Shown in pieces: positions 1-9,283 of a stretch of 56,944 nucleotides of DNA. Position numbers and translations under genes: made by a program. This DNA comes from Longimicrobiaceae bacterium (lineage in GTDB: Bacteria > Gemmatimonadota > Gemmatimonadetes > Longimicrobiales > Longimicrobiaceae), in contig JAUJOM010000015.1 in NCBI GenBank assembly GCA_030447645.1, positions 18,735 to 75,678 of the forward strand. Reading direction: 5' to 3'. Numbering within the stretch: position 1 is the stretch's first letter; each line of letters opens with the position of its first letter. The notes beneath the pieces were generated by a model that did not search any database, was not told where the DNA came from, and saw only the letters and a list, made by a program, of their open reading frames with translations.

Positions 1-1166
1 ACGTACTTGAGGCCGCTGCCGGTGTTGAAGAGTACCACGCGATCATCAGGGCGAATCACCCCTGCCTGAAGCAGCTCCGGAATGGCCGCCGCCGTGGCGG
101 CACCTTCCGGGGCACAGAAAATTCCCGTCAGCCGCCCCACGATTCCGGTCCAGCGCTCCATCTCGGTGTCCGGAACGGCAACTGCCGCGCCCCGTGACTC
201 CCGTATCGCGCGCAGCATCAGGAAGTCGCCCACGGCGCGCGGTACCCGCAGGCCGGAGGCGTAAGTGTGAGCCCCCTCCCAGAGCTCCGCACTCTCCGCA
301 CCGGTCTGCCATGCCCGCACGATGGGCGCGCACCCTGCTGCCTGAACGCTGATCATCTTCGGGCGCTCGGAACCGATCCACCCCAGTTGCTCCAGCTCAT
401 CCCACGCCTTCCACATCCCCACCAGCCCGGTACCCCCGCCCGTGGGGTACACCACCACCTCCGGCAGCGTCCACCCGAGCTGCTCGGCAAGCTCGTATCC
501 CATGGTCTTCTTCCCTTCGACGCGGTACGGCTCCTTCAGCGTCGACAGGTCAAACCAGCCGTGCTCGCGTGCGCCCTGCGCCACACGCACCGCGCAGTCG
601 GTGATCAGCCCATCGAGCAGCTCAAGATCGGCTCCGAGAGCCCGGATCTCCTCCAGGATCGGGCGGGGCGTGTCACTCGGACACACCACGTGAGCCCGCA
701 TCCCCGCCGCGGCGGCATATGCAGCGGTCGCGCTCCCGGCATTGCCCGCCGAAGGCAAAGCGACCTCACTGATCCCAAGTTCGCTCGCGCGTGATACGGC
801 CAGGCAGAGGCCCCGCGCCTTGAACGATGCGGTGGGGTTCTGCCCCTCATCCTTGATCCAGCACTGGGCCACACCCAGGTGGGAGGCAAGCCGGGGTGCG
901 TCCAGCAGCGGCGTCCATCCTTCGCCGAGGCGCACCGCGTGGTTGGGATCGCGCACCGGGAGCAATTCCGCGTAACGCCACAGATCCGCGGAGCGGCCCG
1001 CGGGATCAGAGGGTGCCAGGCGCTTCCCAATGCCTTGGAGATCGTAGCGTGGGTAGAGCGGCTTGGCGCAGCAGAGGGAAAGTCCCTGAACGGTTTCGCT
1101 CGGGTACGTCGCCCCGCAGCGCGTGCACTCCAGGTGAGTTGCACCGCCTGCTGGAAGGGTGTTCAT
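1..1166 (-). CDS. thrC: Threonine synthase, 3' end cut by the window edge
   Basis: PLP-dependent enzyme that converts O-phosphohomoserine to threonine in the cytoplasm. About 388 residues are visible and the frame is open to the left edge. A short N-terminal zinc-ribbon-like motif (CTRCG ... CC) precedes the fold-II catalytic domain. The Schiff-base lysine lies in NPTASFKARG, SAGNAGSAT follows, and the glycine-rich phosphate loop is PTGGGTGLVG. The ATG (1166-1164) overlaps the stop of the upstream zinc-ribbon gene as ATGA, so the two are probably translated together. Family assignment is firm. Threonine synthase is preferred over threonine dehydratase because of the N-terminal zinc ribbon and the overall order of motifs. 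Confidence 0.9.
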   Translation of the reverse strand, partial: MNTLPAGGATHLECTRCGATYPSETVQGLSLCCAKPLYPRYDLQGIGKRLAPSDPAGRSADLWRYAELLPVRDPNHAVRLGEGWTPLLDAPRLASHLGVAQCWIKDEGQNPTASFKARGLCLAVSRASELGISEVALPSAGNAGSATAAYAAAAGMRAHVVCPSDTPRPILEEIRALGADLELLDGLITDCAVRVAQGAREHGWFDLSTLKEPYRVEGKKTMGYELAEQLGWTLPEVVVYPTGGGTGLVGMWKAWDELEQLGWIGSERPKMISVQAAGCAPIVRAWQTGAESAELWEGAHTYASGLRVPRAVGDFLMLRAIRESRGAAVAVPDTEMERWTGIVGRLTGIFCAPEGAATAAAIPELLQAGVIRPDDRVVLFNTGSGLKY

Positions 1167-1873
1167 CGGCGGGCGGGGCGCGTAGCGATCACCGTGTCGA
1201 CTGGACTACCACATTCCGGGCAGGCGTCCACGGGGCTATTGGTCCACCGGTGGCAAGCCCCACAAAGGGAGACCAGTGGTCCGTCCTCCGGGTCCGCCTG
1301 AGCCGGTAGCAGCAGCGAGTTCCCTTCGCTGTCCACCAGACGGAGGCCTGGGCCGGTGTAAAAGTGAGCGAGCAAATTGCGCAAATCCAGATCCTCCGGT
1401 GGATTGGTGATCCGGTCCTCCCGGGTCACTGTGGTCTTACCGCGAAAACGGGAGCGTTCAGCAATCCACGCCCGCTCCACGCCTTTTTCCAAGGCGAGGG
1501 TCAGGGTGGCACCGCGCGACTCCAGCGCGATCGGGACCGCAAGCCGTGCTCGAAAATTCTCCGCCGCGGCGCGTACAGCCAGGCCGGGTGCGAGCTGGCG
1601 CCGGTTCGCGGGGTGGATCGATGCGTCGCAAAAGATGCTCGCGCGCACATGGGACCAGAGCGGAGCGCGCAGGTCACCCACGTCCGTATCCACCACTGCG
1701 GTCAGATCATAGCCGCGCCCCACCGGCCCCACCTCGATGCGTGTGCCCTGTACGCCCGGTGCACCGTCCAGCTCCTGGAGAAGTGCGGCTGCCAGGATGC
1801 CGCGACGTTCTGCATCGGAAACAGGAAACCAGAGATCGGGATCGAAGAGTACGGAATCAGCAGTGGTGCTCAT
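1163..1873 (-). CDS. Hypothetical protein with C-terminal zinc ribbon
   Basis: I do not recognise the 236-residue protein as a named family. The body is rich in beta-type sequence without signal peptide or membrane segment. The C-terminus carries two cysteine pairs, CGAC and CPECG, about 15 residues apart, which should bind one zinc ion. The ATG at 1873 is preferred to an in-frame TTG three codons upstream. The stop overlaps the thrC start (ATGA), so it is the upstream partner of a two-gene operon; thrC also begins with a zinc ribbon. It starts 119 bases from the divergent tldD-like gene. Function unknown. Confidence 0.75.
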   Translation of the reverse strand: MSTTADSVLFDPDLWFPVSDAERRGILAAALLQELDGAPGVQGTRIEVGPVGRGYDLTAVVDTDVGDLRAPLWSHVRASIFCDASIHPANRRQLAPGLAVRAAAENFRARLAVPIALESRGATLTLALEKGVERAWIAERSRFRGKTTVTREDRITNPPEDLDLRNLLAHFYTGPGLRLVDSEGNSLLLPAQADPEDGPLVSLCGACHRWTNSPVDACPECGSPVDTVIATRPARR

Positions 1874-1921
1874 GGGCGCCAATCTAGACTGGTGATCGCA
1901 AGGGCGACAGCACTGGGGTGC

Positions 1922-1950
1922 TTGCCAGCCTCGAACGCCCGTTCTACATT
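1922..1950 (+). promoter_or_regulatory. Candidate sigma-70 promoter for the tldD-like/pmbA-like pair
   Basis: A -35 box TTGCCA (1922-1927) and a -10 box TACATT (1945-1950) are separated by exactly 17 bases. They lie in the divergent intergenic region, about 40 bases before the start at 1992. The boxes match the housekeeping consensus at 5/6 (-35) and 4/6 (-10). Confidence 0.5.
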
Positions 1951-1991
1951 CGCTTATCCATTTCGATCATCCCCTCGCACCGGAAACGTCC

Positions 1992-3608
1992 ATGGATCGG
2001 CGAGAATTCCTGTTGCGAAGTGCCGCTGTCGCCGCGGGTGGACTGGCCGGCTGCATGCCTGCCGTCAGCATCCCCACTGCCTCAGCATCACCTGCCCCCC
2101 CCGCCGAGGCCGGTACGCGTGAACTGGTGATGCGTGCGCTGGACGCAGCACGCTCAGCGGGTGCCCGGTACGCGGACGTGCGGGTCTCCCGCAACCGCAA
2201 CCAGGCGGTGTCCACACGGGAGCGACAAATCACCGGCTTGGCGGACAACGAGACGCAGGGACTGGGTGTGCGGGTCCTCGTGGATGGCACGTGGGGCTTT
2301 GCGGCCAGCCGGGAGATGACGCGGGTGGAAACGGAGCGTGTCGCGCGAGAAGCCGTAGCACAAGCCCGGGCCAGCCGTGTGGCCCAGCGGCGGCCGGTGG
2401 AGCTTGCGCCGGTGGAGCGCTACCCGGATGCCCAGTGGACGAGTCCCATCCGGACGGACCCCTTCAGCGTCTCGGTGGAAGACAAGGTGGGGCTGCTCCT
2501 CGCGGCCAACGAAGCGGCACTGGGGATCAAGGGCGCCCGCTTCGTGAACTCCTCCATGTTTTTCCTGCGGGAAGACAAGACGTTCGCATCGACGGAAGGC
2601 ACCTACACCACGCAAACCATCTTCCGTTCCCTTCCGCGGGTGACCGTCACCGCAGTGGCGCCGGACGGCTCCGACTTCCAGACGCGGATTTCGACCGACG
2701 TGCAGCCGATGGGGCTCGGTTACGAGCACGTGGTCAATGCCCGGCTGGTGGAGAACGCTCCCCGCTGGGCGGAGGACGCCGTGCAGAAGCTTTCCGCCGC
2801 ACCCGTAACCCCCGGGCGTTATGACCTGGTGCTCCTGCCGAGCCATTTGTGGCTGACGATTCACGAATCCATCGCGCATCCCACGGAGCTGGACCGGGTG
2901 CTCGGCTACGAAGCCAACTACGCTGGCACAAGCTTCATCTACCCCATCGAAAAGTACCTGGGCAAGTTCCGTTACGGACCCGCGTTCATGAACATCCAGG
3001 GGGAGCGCTCCAGCCCTGGGGGTTTATCCAGCGTGGGTTGGGACGACGAGGGTGTAAAGCCGCGGGACTACCTCATCGTCAAAGACGGCATTCTGCACGA
3101 TCTGCAGACTACCCGCGAACAGGCGCCACTGCTTGCCGACTGGTACCGCCAGACGGGCCAGCCGGTGCGGAGCCATGGCAACTCCTACGCGCAGAGCTGG
3201 GCGGACGTGCAGTTTCAGAGGATGCCGAACGTCAACCTGCTCCCTCATCCCGAACGCGACGTGCCGCTGGATGAGCTCATCGGCGGCGTCAAAAATGGCA
3301 TCCTGATCGACGGCGAAGGCTCCTTCTCCATCGACCAGCAGCGTTTCAACGCGCAGTTTGGTGGGCAGGTGTTCTACGAGATCCGGAATGGGAAGCGGGG
3401 AAGGATGCTCAAGGACGTGGCGTATCAGATCCGCACGCCCGAGTTCTGGAACAGCATGGATTTGATCGGCGGCAAGAGCACGTACTTCATGGGTGGTGCG
3501 TTCAACGACGGCAAAGGCCAGCCCTCGCAATCCAATGCGGTATCGCACGGCTGTCCCCCTTCTCGGCACCGCGGCGTCGAGGTCATCAACACCGGAAGGA
3601 GCGCGTAA
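1992..3608 (+). CDS. TldD/PmbA family metalloprotease with a Tat-lipoprotein type signal
   Basis: The 538-residue protein belongs to the TldD family, whose members work as TldD/TldE pairs to process or degrade peptides. The zinc motif HESIAH (HExxxH), followed by an acidic TELD, sits near residue 300, and a late cysteine in SHGCPPSRH fits the third ligand position. The N-terminus is unusual. DRREFLLRS matches a twin-arginine motif, followed by a short hydrophobic stretch ending in a lipobox (LAGC), so export and lipidation are predicted; the classical enzymes are cytosolic. The next gene, a TldE-type partner, begins 2 bases after the stop. The ATG follows a purine-rich GGAAAC. Confidence 0.9.
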   Translation: MDRREFLLRSAAVAAGGLAGCMPAVSIPTASASPAPPAEAGTRELVMRALDAARSAGARYADVRVSRNRNQAVSTRERQITGLADNETQGLGVRVLVDGTWGFAASREMTRVETERVAREAVAQARASRVAQRRPVELAPVERYPDAQWTSPIRTDPFSVSVEDKVGLLLAANEAALGIKGARFVNSSMFFLREDKTFASTEGTYTTQTIFRSLPRVTVTAVAPDGSDFQTRISTDVQPMGLGYEHVVNARLVENAPRWAEDAVQKLSAAPVTPGRYDLVLLPSHLWLTIHESIAHPTELDRVLGYEANYAGTSFIYPIEKYLGKFRYGPAFMNIQGERSSPGGLSSVGWDDEGVKPRDYLIVKDGILHDLQTTREQAPLLADWYRQTGQPVRSHGNSYAQSWADVQFQRMPNVNLLPHPERDVPLDELIGGVKNGILIDGEGSFSIDQQRFNAQFGGQVFYEIRNGKRGRMLKDVAYQIRTPEFWNSMDLIGGKSTYFMGGAFNDGKGQPSQSNAVSHGCPPSRHRGVEVINTGRSA

Positions 3609-3609
3609 C

Positions 3610-4962
3610 ATGGCTGACACACGTTTCTTCTCCCGCGAAGAAGCTCAAGCTCTCGCCGAACGGGTTCTCCGGCTCTCCAGCGCCGAAGACGTCCGGGTAA
3701 ATGTACAAAGCGGAGTCGAGGGGAACACCCGCTTCGCGACCAACCAGATCAGCACCGCGGCGGACGTATCCAACGCGTCGGTGGTGATCACCAGTGCCTT
3801 CGGCAGGCGGGTTGCCTCCGCGACTACCAACCGCTTCGACGACGAGTCGCTGCGACGCGTGGTGCAGACCAGCGAGCAGCTGGCGCGGCTCGTCCCCGAG
3901 GATCCGGAGTACCTCGGGGAGTTGGCAACTCAACAGTACCCGGAATCCCGCGGCTTCTTTGAAAGCACGGCGGGGCTATCGCCCGAAGCTCGGGCTCGCG
4001 CCGTCACGGCGATTGCGACGCCGTCGCAGGCGCGAGGGTTGATCTCCACGGGATTCCTGACCTTTCAGGTGGGCTCGCAGGCGGTTGCCACCAAACGGGG
4101 GTCGTTCGCATACAGCCCCGGTACCCTGGCCAACCTGACCACCACTGTGCGCACTCCGGACGGGACGGGGTCCGGCTGGGCGGGCGTGGGAGCCCACGAT
4201 TGGACGCAGATCGACCCGGCGGAGCTTGCGGAGCGCGCAATCCGTAAAGCGGAGCTATCGCGAAATCCAAAGGCGGTGGAGCCGGGAAAATGGACGGTGA
4301 TCCTGGAGCCGACCGCGGTAGCCAATCTGGTGGGATTGATGATGGGCTCGCTGGGCGCGCGGCAGGCGGACGAGGGGCGCTCCTACTTTGCTAGAGCGGG
4401 CGGCGGAAACCGGATCGGCGAAAAGTTCCTCAATCCCCGAGTGACCATCTACTCGGACCCCGCGGACCAGCGACTGTACACCGCGCCATTCAACGGGGAG
4501 GGACTCCCCAACCGCCGCATGCTCTGGGTGGAGAAAGGCGTGCTGCGCAACCTGGTGTACACCCGGTTTTGGGCGCAGAAAAACAACCTGAACCCTTCCG
4601 GCTTCCCCGGCGGGTTTTACATGGAGGGTGGCAACAGCAGTGTAGACCAGATGATCGCCTCCACGCGCCGAGGACTGCTCGTGACCCGCCTCTGGTACAT
4701 CCGCCCGGTGGACCCTCGCACCATCCTGTTCACCGGCCTGACGCGCGACGGGACCTTTCTGATCGAGAACGGACGGATCACCGGAGCCGTCAAGAACCTG
4801 CGGTGGAACGAGTCACCCATCTTCATGCTGAACAACCTTGAGATGATGGGACCACCAACCCGGGTCAGTCCATCGGAGTCAGGCGAGACCAGCTCCGCCG
4901 TGATCGTGCCCGCGCTCAAGGTGCGTGACTTTACCTTTACTTCGGTTTCGGACGCGGTGTGA
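3610..4962 (+). CDS. TldE/PmbA-like partner subunit
   Basis: A 450-residue protein of the TldD/PmbA family and the probable partner of the protease encoded just upstream. The start at 3610 is chosen because GGAAGGAG lies 8 bases before it and it follows the previous stop by one base; an in-frame ATG at 3493 would lie inside the upstream gene. No HExxxH motif is present, as expected for TldE-type subunits, which lack the zinc site. The C-terminal fold includes GGFYMEGGNSSVDQM and FTGLTRDGTFLIENG, typical of the family. There is no signal peptide, which contrasts with the exported-looking partner. Confidence 0.88.
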   Translation: MADTRFFSREEAQALAERVLRLSSAEDVRVNVQSGVEGNTRFATNQISTAADVSNASVVITSAFGRRVASATTNRFDDESLRRVVQTSEQLARLVPEDPEYLGELATQQYPESRGFFESTAGLSPEARARAVTAIATPSQARGLISTGFLTFQVGSQAVATKRGSFAYSPGTLANLTTTVRTPDGTGSGWAGVGAHDWTQIDPAELAERAIRKAELSRNPKAVEPGKWTVILEPTAVANLVGLMMGSLGARQADEGRSYFARAGGGNRIGEKFLNPRVTIYSDPADQRLYTAPFNGEGLPNRRMLWVEKGVLRNLVYTRFWAQKNNLNPSGFPGGFYMEGGNSSVDQMIASTRRGLLVTRLWYIRPVDPRTILFTGLTRDGTFLIENGRITGAVKNLRWNESPIFMLNNLEMMGPPTRVSPSESGETSSAVIVPALKVRDFTFTSVSDAV

Positions 4963-5148
4963 TTAGGCCGCGTTCAGCACCTCCGCCTTCCAGCGGCCGA
5001 ATGGCAGGGAGGGAGCAGGCCGGACCGCGCGGCCCCAGATGAAGGCAACGGCGCGCGGTTGGCGCGGCGCCCGCCGTCCATCCTGGACCACGATCCCGAC
5101 CGGGTCGGAGGGCCCGCTGGAGTCCACGTCGGACGGATCATTCTGCAT
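4963..5148 (-). CDS. Possible small hypothetical protein (61 residues)
   Basis: A 61-residue frame that ends immediately after the pmbA-like stop on the opposite strand. The segment SDPVGIVVQDGRR followed by a proline/arginine-rich stretch and AFIWGR looks more protein-like than random. There is no clear ribosome site, and a terminator-like hairpin lies just upstream (5162-5187, same strand), so it would need its own promoter. I keep it as doubtful. Apart from this frame and the hairpin I see nothing in 4963-5324. Confidence 0.35.
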   Translation of the reverse strand: MQNDPSDVDSSGPSDPVGIVVQDGRRAPRQPRAVAFIWGRAVRPAPSLPFGRWKAEVLNAA

Positions 5149-5161
5149 AATTCACATCGGC

Positions 5162-5187
5162 GAAAGAGAAAAGCCCCTCGCGGGGTA
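5162..5187 (-). terminator. Rho-independent terminator for the minus-strand pilus/archaemetzincin operon
   Basis: On the minus strand CCCC-gcga-GGGG (5185-5174) is followed directly by CTTTTCTCTTT. It lies 140 bases past the stop of the last gene of the minus operon (5325-5630). The stem is short (four GC pairs) but the T-rich tail is good. Confidence 0.55.
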
Positions 5188-5324
5188 CCACATCGGACTT
5201 CCCCACTCGCACACCACATACCCCTGGCGGGAGGGACGAACAACCCTTTGCAGTACAATACCTTCGCGGTTCGACGCAGGCTGCCGTCAAACCCGATCGT
5301 GTCAGCTGCACGCTCCGGGGCGTG

Positions 5325-5630
5325 TTATTTTGACACGGAAGATTCGGCTGCGGAATTTTGCTGAGGGGATTGCTTCGCTTGTGCGTTACACCAGGCGCGA
5401 TAGCCTGGCAGCTTCAGAAGGCGGAAGATCCTGCGATCCACCGCTGTCCACAGGAGCATTTCGGTAAGCTGGTACTGCCCGGCCGGATCAACACGGAGTT
5501 CGGCAACAACCTCGTCCGCGAGCCGGAGCAGGTCGGAGCGGGGAATGGTATCCTTGAAGTCTTCGATCTGCTCTTCCACCCATTCCAGGTATGCGCGGCG
5601 CGTGGAGCGTGGGGGATCGGTGTGCGTCAC
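5325..5630 (-). CDS. Hypothetical protein, 101 residues
   Basis: A small, charged, mainly helical protein (YLEWVEEQIEDFKDTIPR, then RLADEVVAEL) with no signal peptide, cysteine motif or membrane segment. It is 58 bases downstream of the archaemetzincin gene on the same strand and is the last gene before a terminator. Composition and codon use look like the neighbouring coding DNA. I do not recognise the family. Confidence 0.65.
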   Translation of the reverse strand: MTHTDPPRSTRRAYLEWVEEQIEDFKDTIPRSDLLRLADEVVAELRVDPAGQYQLTEMLLWTAVDRRIFRLLKLPGYRAWCNAQAKQSPQQNSAAESSVSK

Positions 5631-5688
5631 GAGCGGGCTGCTGCAGGAGCGGAGTGGTCTGACAAGGTAACCGTGACGGCAGCAACGA

Positions 5689-6228
5689 TCAAGCGCGGGG
5701 TACCACGAGCTGCTGCTGGAAGATCACGGTGCACGAGGCGCAAAGCACGTTTCCCTTACGATCCGTGTCGTGCACGTCCTCGGAAGCCCACATTACACAC
5801 CCGGGATCGGTGCAGTGGTCGAGGCCCGCGACGTGGGCAAGCTCGTGGGTTACCGTGGCGAGCACCCGGGCGTCGAAGCGGGGGGACCGGGGCTCCAGGC
5901 GCACCACGCTGACGAGCGCGCAGCACCCACCCACCGTGGCCTCGCCGAACACGTAGGGGCGATCAGGCGCATAAAGGTCCTGCTCGGTTATGGCGAGCAG
6001 CCAGCATTCGGTTCCCTCCTCACGCACGTCGTACCGCTCGATCAGGGCGTCGAGAACGGAATCAGCACGGAGCTGGCCCTGCTCCGTTGCTATCCATTCG
6101 TCTTGGATGGGCAACGGTGTTCCGAGCACGGAACGGGTGCCGAAGCGCCGGTCCACTTCGGCGGCGAGTCTTTGCATCCACGGCTCTGCCGCCCCACCCA
6201 CTCCGATCCACTCCAGAAGGTGCGTCAC
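5689..6228 (-). CDS. amzA: Archaemetzincin-like zinc metalloprotease
   Basis: A 179-residue metzincin protease. The archaemetzincin signature is visible: HELAHVAGLDHC (H128, E129, H132, H138, C139), then C144 with VM, and a CASC pair at C163/C166. Known family members bind a catalytic zinc through the three histidines and a structural zinc through four cysteines. The protein has no signal peptide. It starts with GTG overlapping the stop of the response regulator gene (GTGA), so its translation is probably coupled to that regulator. Biological substrates of bacterial archaemetzincins are unknown. Confidence 0.88.
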   Translation of the reverse strand: MTHLLEWIGVGGAAEPWMQRLAAEVDRRFGTRSVLGTPLPIQDEWIATEQGQLRADSVLDALIERYDVREEGTECWLLAITEQDLYAPDRPYVFGEATVGGCCALVSVVRLEPRSPRFDARVLATVTHELAHVAGLDHCTDPGCVMWASEDVHDTDRKGNVLCASCTVIFQQQLVVPRA

Positions 6229-7595
6229 GCCTCCATTCCGTACCGGATCAGCTTGCGGTACAGGGTGGAAGGGTCGATGCCCAGCACCTCGGCGGTGCGG
6301 CTCTTGTTTCCTCCCTCGGATTGCAGCACCCAGTGAATGTAGGCGCGCTCGATGATCTCGAGTGAGGGGTTGGGTGGCAGCCGGTTGGAGATCAGCGGCA
6401 ACGAGGCATGCTCGGTGATTCGCACTGGGAGTGCGGTGACCGGGATCTCGTCCCCATCGCTCAGGACCACCGCACGTTCAAGGGCGTTTTCCAGCTCCCG
6501 GACGTTGCCTGGCCAGTCGTGAGATTGCAGCGCCTCCAGCGCCTGCGGTGACAGCGAGGGGGGCTCCTTGCCGCGCTGCCCGGCAAAACGGGCCAGGAAG
6601 TGCTCCGCCAGCACCAATACGTCTTCCGGGCGCTCTCGCAGCGGCGGCAGGTGCAGGGTGATTACGTTCAAGCGGTAAAACAAATCCGAGCGGAAGGTAC
6701 CGCGCCGAATCTCCTCGTCCAGGTCGCGGTTGGTCGCGGCGATGATCCGCACGTCCACTGGAACGGCTTCGGTTGCGCCCACGGGAATCACCTCGCGCTC
6801 CTGCAGCGCCCGCAGCAGCTTGACCTGCGTAGCAGGCGACATCTCCCCCACCTCATCCAGAAAGAAGCTTCCCTCTTTGGCAGCCACGAACAACCCGTCC
6901 TTGTCCCGTACCGCGCCCGTGAACGATCCTTTGACGTGGCCGAACAGCTCGGACTCGAGCAGGCTCTCCGGGAGCGCGCCGCAGTTGACGGAAAGGAACG
7001 GTCCGCCCACCCGCCCGGAAAGCTCATGAATGTACCGGGCCAGCACCTCCTTGCCCGTGCCGGACTCACCCGAAATGATCACGGTAGAGTCGCTCGGCGC
7101 CACGGCTTCCGCGAGCCGGAGCACGTCGGTGAAGATTGGGCTGGTGCCGATCGGCGGGCCACCGGCGCCGCCCCGCTCCCGGCGTCGGATCTCCGTGCGG
7201 AGCACTTGATTTTCGCGCCTGAGCTGACGCGATTCCGCCGCTCGGCGGCAGATCGCCACCAGATCATCGTTGGCGAAAGGCTTCTGCAGGTAGTAGAACG
7301 CGCCCTCGTTCACTGCCCGGATCGCACTCTGCAGCGATACCTGCGCGGTCATCAGAATGACGGGCAGGGTTGGATCCAGCTGTCGGGCCGCACTCAGAAT
7401 ATCGAGCCCGTTGGATCCCGGCATGCGAACATCCGTGAGCACGAGGTCGGGCCGGAACTCGTGCAGCTTTTCGACTCCCTGCACACCACCCAGAGCCGTG
7501 CTTACCTCGAAACCTTCGCGCCGCAGCAGGATGCGCACCGTGTCGAGAATCGCGCTTTCGTCGTCGATGACCAGAATCTTGGGGAGTGCGCTCAC
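6225..7595 (-). CDS. pilR: NtrC-family sigma-54 response regulator, PilR-like
   Basis: A 456-residue response regulator. It has a receiver domain (about 1-120, KILVIDDE at the start and phosphoacceptor Asp in LVLTDVRMPG), an AAA+ sigma-54 activation domain (Walker A GESGTGKE, sigma-54 loop GSFTGA, Walker B FFLDEVGEM) and a C-terminal Fis-type helix-turn-helix (SRTAEVLGIDPSTLYRKL). The GTG start at 7595 overlaps the kinase stop (GTGA) and begins right before the receiver; an upstream in-frame start would lie inside the kinase gene. The pilB/pilC genes in the same operon point to PilR, the pilin regulator, but the role is inferred from context. Confidence 0.85.
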   Translation of the reverse strand: MSALPKILVIDDESAILDTVRILLRREGFEVSTALGGVQGVEKLHEFRPDLVLTDVRMPGSNGLDILSAARQLDPTLPVILMTAQVSLQSAIRAVNEGAFYYLQKPFANDDLVAICRRAAESRQLRRENQVLRTEIRRRERGGAGGPPIGTSPIFTDVLRLAEAVAPSDSTVIISGESGTGKEVLARYIHELSGRVGGPFLSVNCGALPESLLESELFGHVKGSFTGAVRDKDGLFVAAKEGSFFLDEVGEMSPATQVKLLRALQEREVIPVGATEAVPVDVRIIAATNRDLDEEIRRGTFRSDLFYRLNVITLHLPPLRERPEDVLVLAEHFLARFAGQRGKEPPSLSPQALEALQSHDWPGNVRELENALERAVVLSDGDEIPVTALPVRITEHASLPLISNRLPPNPSLEIIERAYIHWVLQSEGGNKSRTAEVLGIDPSTLYRKLIRYGMEA

Positions 7596-9283
7596 GAGTG
7601 GGAGTCTTCCCAGGGGAGATACAAAGTGAAGGTGGTCCCCCATTCAGGGGCTGCCGGGCTGTCCAGGAAAACGATGCCACCGTGGGCCTCGGCCGCGCGC
7701 TGCACGAGGGCGAGGCCCAGGCCGGTTCCGCCCGGGCGGAGCGTATAAAAGGGATCGAAAATCCGTTCCGCCTCCCGGGAAGGGACCCCCTGCCCCGTGT
7801 CGGAGACCCGTAGCCGAGCGATGCTCGTAATGCCCCGGGTTGGTGCGAGCAGATCCGAATCGATGGTATCCAGCTGGATCTCGACCTGTCCGTTGGCGCC
7901 CGCACACTGGATCGCGTTCAATACCAAATTAAGCACCGCACGATGCAGGAGGTCGACATCGCCACGCACCAGTGGGTGCACTCCATTTCCGTTCGGCACG
8001 ATCACCCTAATCGTTTTTCCCTCCGCATCCGGGTGCGTGCGGAGAACCGCCACCGCCTCCTGGACAAGAGCCGCAATGTCCAGAGCATCCGGCGCCGATA
8101 CCTGCACGCGCGCGAAGTCGAGGAACTCCCGCAGCAGGCGGGTCAGGCGATCGGATTCCCGCACCACCAGCCGCTTCAAGATCTGCTGGTCAGCCGGTTC
8201 CACTCCATCACTCGCGAGCTGCTCCGTTGCTGAACGAATGGAAGCGAGCGGGTTCTTGATCTCGTGGGCCAGCGAGGTCGAAAGCTCCGCTACCGCTTCC
8301 AATCGTTCGGCCCGGCGCTGCAGCGCTTCGGCACGCTTCCGCTCGGTGATATCCTGAAAGATCGCGGTGATGGAGGGGAGGGCCGGAGCCGCACGGTCCA
8401 GTACCGTGGTGCTCACGCCCAGTACGAAGGGAAAACTTTCCCCCGGACGAGTTTCGGAGCGCTGAATCGGCGCGCGTGTTTCCACTGAACGTGCAATCAC
8501 GGAGCCGAGCCCGGGCGCCAGCCGCTCCAGATCAGGCACCACCCGCTGTCCGAGCCACTCCATGGCAGGCATCTGCAACAGGTTTTGCGCCGCCTGGTTC
8601 ATGTAAATCAGGTGACCCTCGCCATCCACGGTCAAGATACCGCTGTTGATGGTTCCCAGGATTTCGTCCGTATCCGACCGCAGCTGCCGGAGCTCGGTGC
8701 GGGCCTCGCCGAGCTCCGCCCCGGTTTGCCGCAGCCGGTCTCCCACATACCCGGTGACCAGCGCAACCAGCGCGAACAAAGCGATCTGGAGAAGCAGTCC
8801 ACCATCGATCCTTGCGGTGCTGTCCCAAACCGCACTCGCGCCGTACAGAACGCTCACCAGCAGGCCGATCAAAATTCCACCGAGCACCGGGAGCAAAATG
8901 GCTCCCGCACAAATTACCAGGACGTAAAGCGCGGCGAAGTCGCTTTGCGTTCCCCCGGTGAGATACACAACAACACTGACCAGCAGTACGTCGAAGAGCA
9001 CCTGGCTATACCGGAACGTCAGCCCTGGTCTCCCCGTGGCAAGGTGCGTGTACCAAAAGGACCCAGCGGTGAACATCCCTGCGGCGATGACGAGGAGTGT
9101 CACCGAAAGGCTGGTGCCCGGCGGCACGTTGCGCCACACCATCGCTGCCCCCGCGAACAATGCCGCCGCGATTGCCAGCCGACCGACGTAAAGCCAGGCG
9201 AGCAGCACACGTGTTTCCGGTAGCCGCGCCGGACCCGCACCCGACTCGGGTATTCCCCGTACTCTGGAAATCAGGCCGCGCAC
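7592..9283 (-). CDS. pilS: Membrane sensor histidine kinase, PilS-like
   Basis: A 563-residue kinase. About six hydrophobic segments fill residues 25-195, as in PilS. A PAS domain follows (DEILGTINSGILTVDGEG ... ITAIFQDITERKR). The H-box is LAHEIKNPLASI. The ATPase motifs are NLVLNAI (N box), DTGQGVP (G1) and GGTGLGLALV (G2). It probably phosphorylates the adjoining PilR-like regulator, with which it shares a 4-base stop/start overlap. Its own start lies inside the 3' end of the upstream methyltransferase gene (13-base overlap). Confidence 0.85.
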   Translation of the reverse strand: MRGLISRVRGIPESGAGPARLPETRVLLAWLYVGRLAIAAALFAGAAMVWRNVPPGTSLSVTLLVIAAGMFTAGSFWYTHLATGRPGLTFRYSQVLFDVLLVSVVVYLTGGTQSDFAALYVLVICAGAILLPVLGGILIGLLVSVLYGASAVWDSTARIDGGLLLQIALFALVALVTGYVGDRLRQTGAELGEARTELRQLRSDTDEILGTINSGILTVDGEGHLIYMNQAAQNLLQMPAMEWLGQRVVPDLERLAPGLGSVIARSVETRAPIQRSETRPGESFPFVLGVSTTVLDRAAPALPSITAIFQDITERKRAEALQRRAERLEAVAELSTSLAHEIKNPLASIRSATEQLASDGVEPADQQILKRLVVRESDRLTRLLREFLDFARVQVSAPDALDIAALVQEAVAVLRTHPDAEGKTIRVIVPNGNGVHPLVRGDVDLLHRAVLNLVLNAIQCAGANGQVEIQLDTIDSDLLAPTRGITSIARLRVSDTGQGVPSREAERIFDPFYTLRPGGTGLGLALVQRAAEAHGGIVFLDSPAAPEWGTTFTLYLPWEDSHS

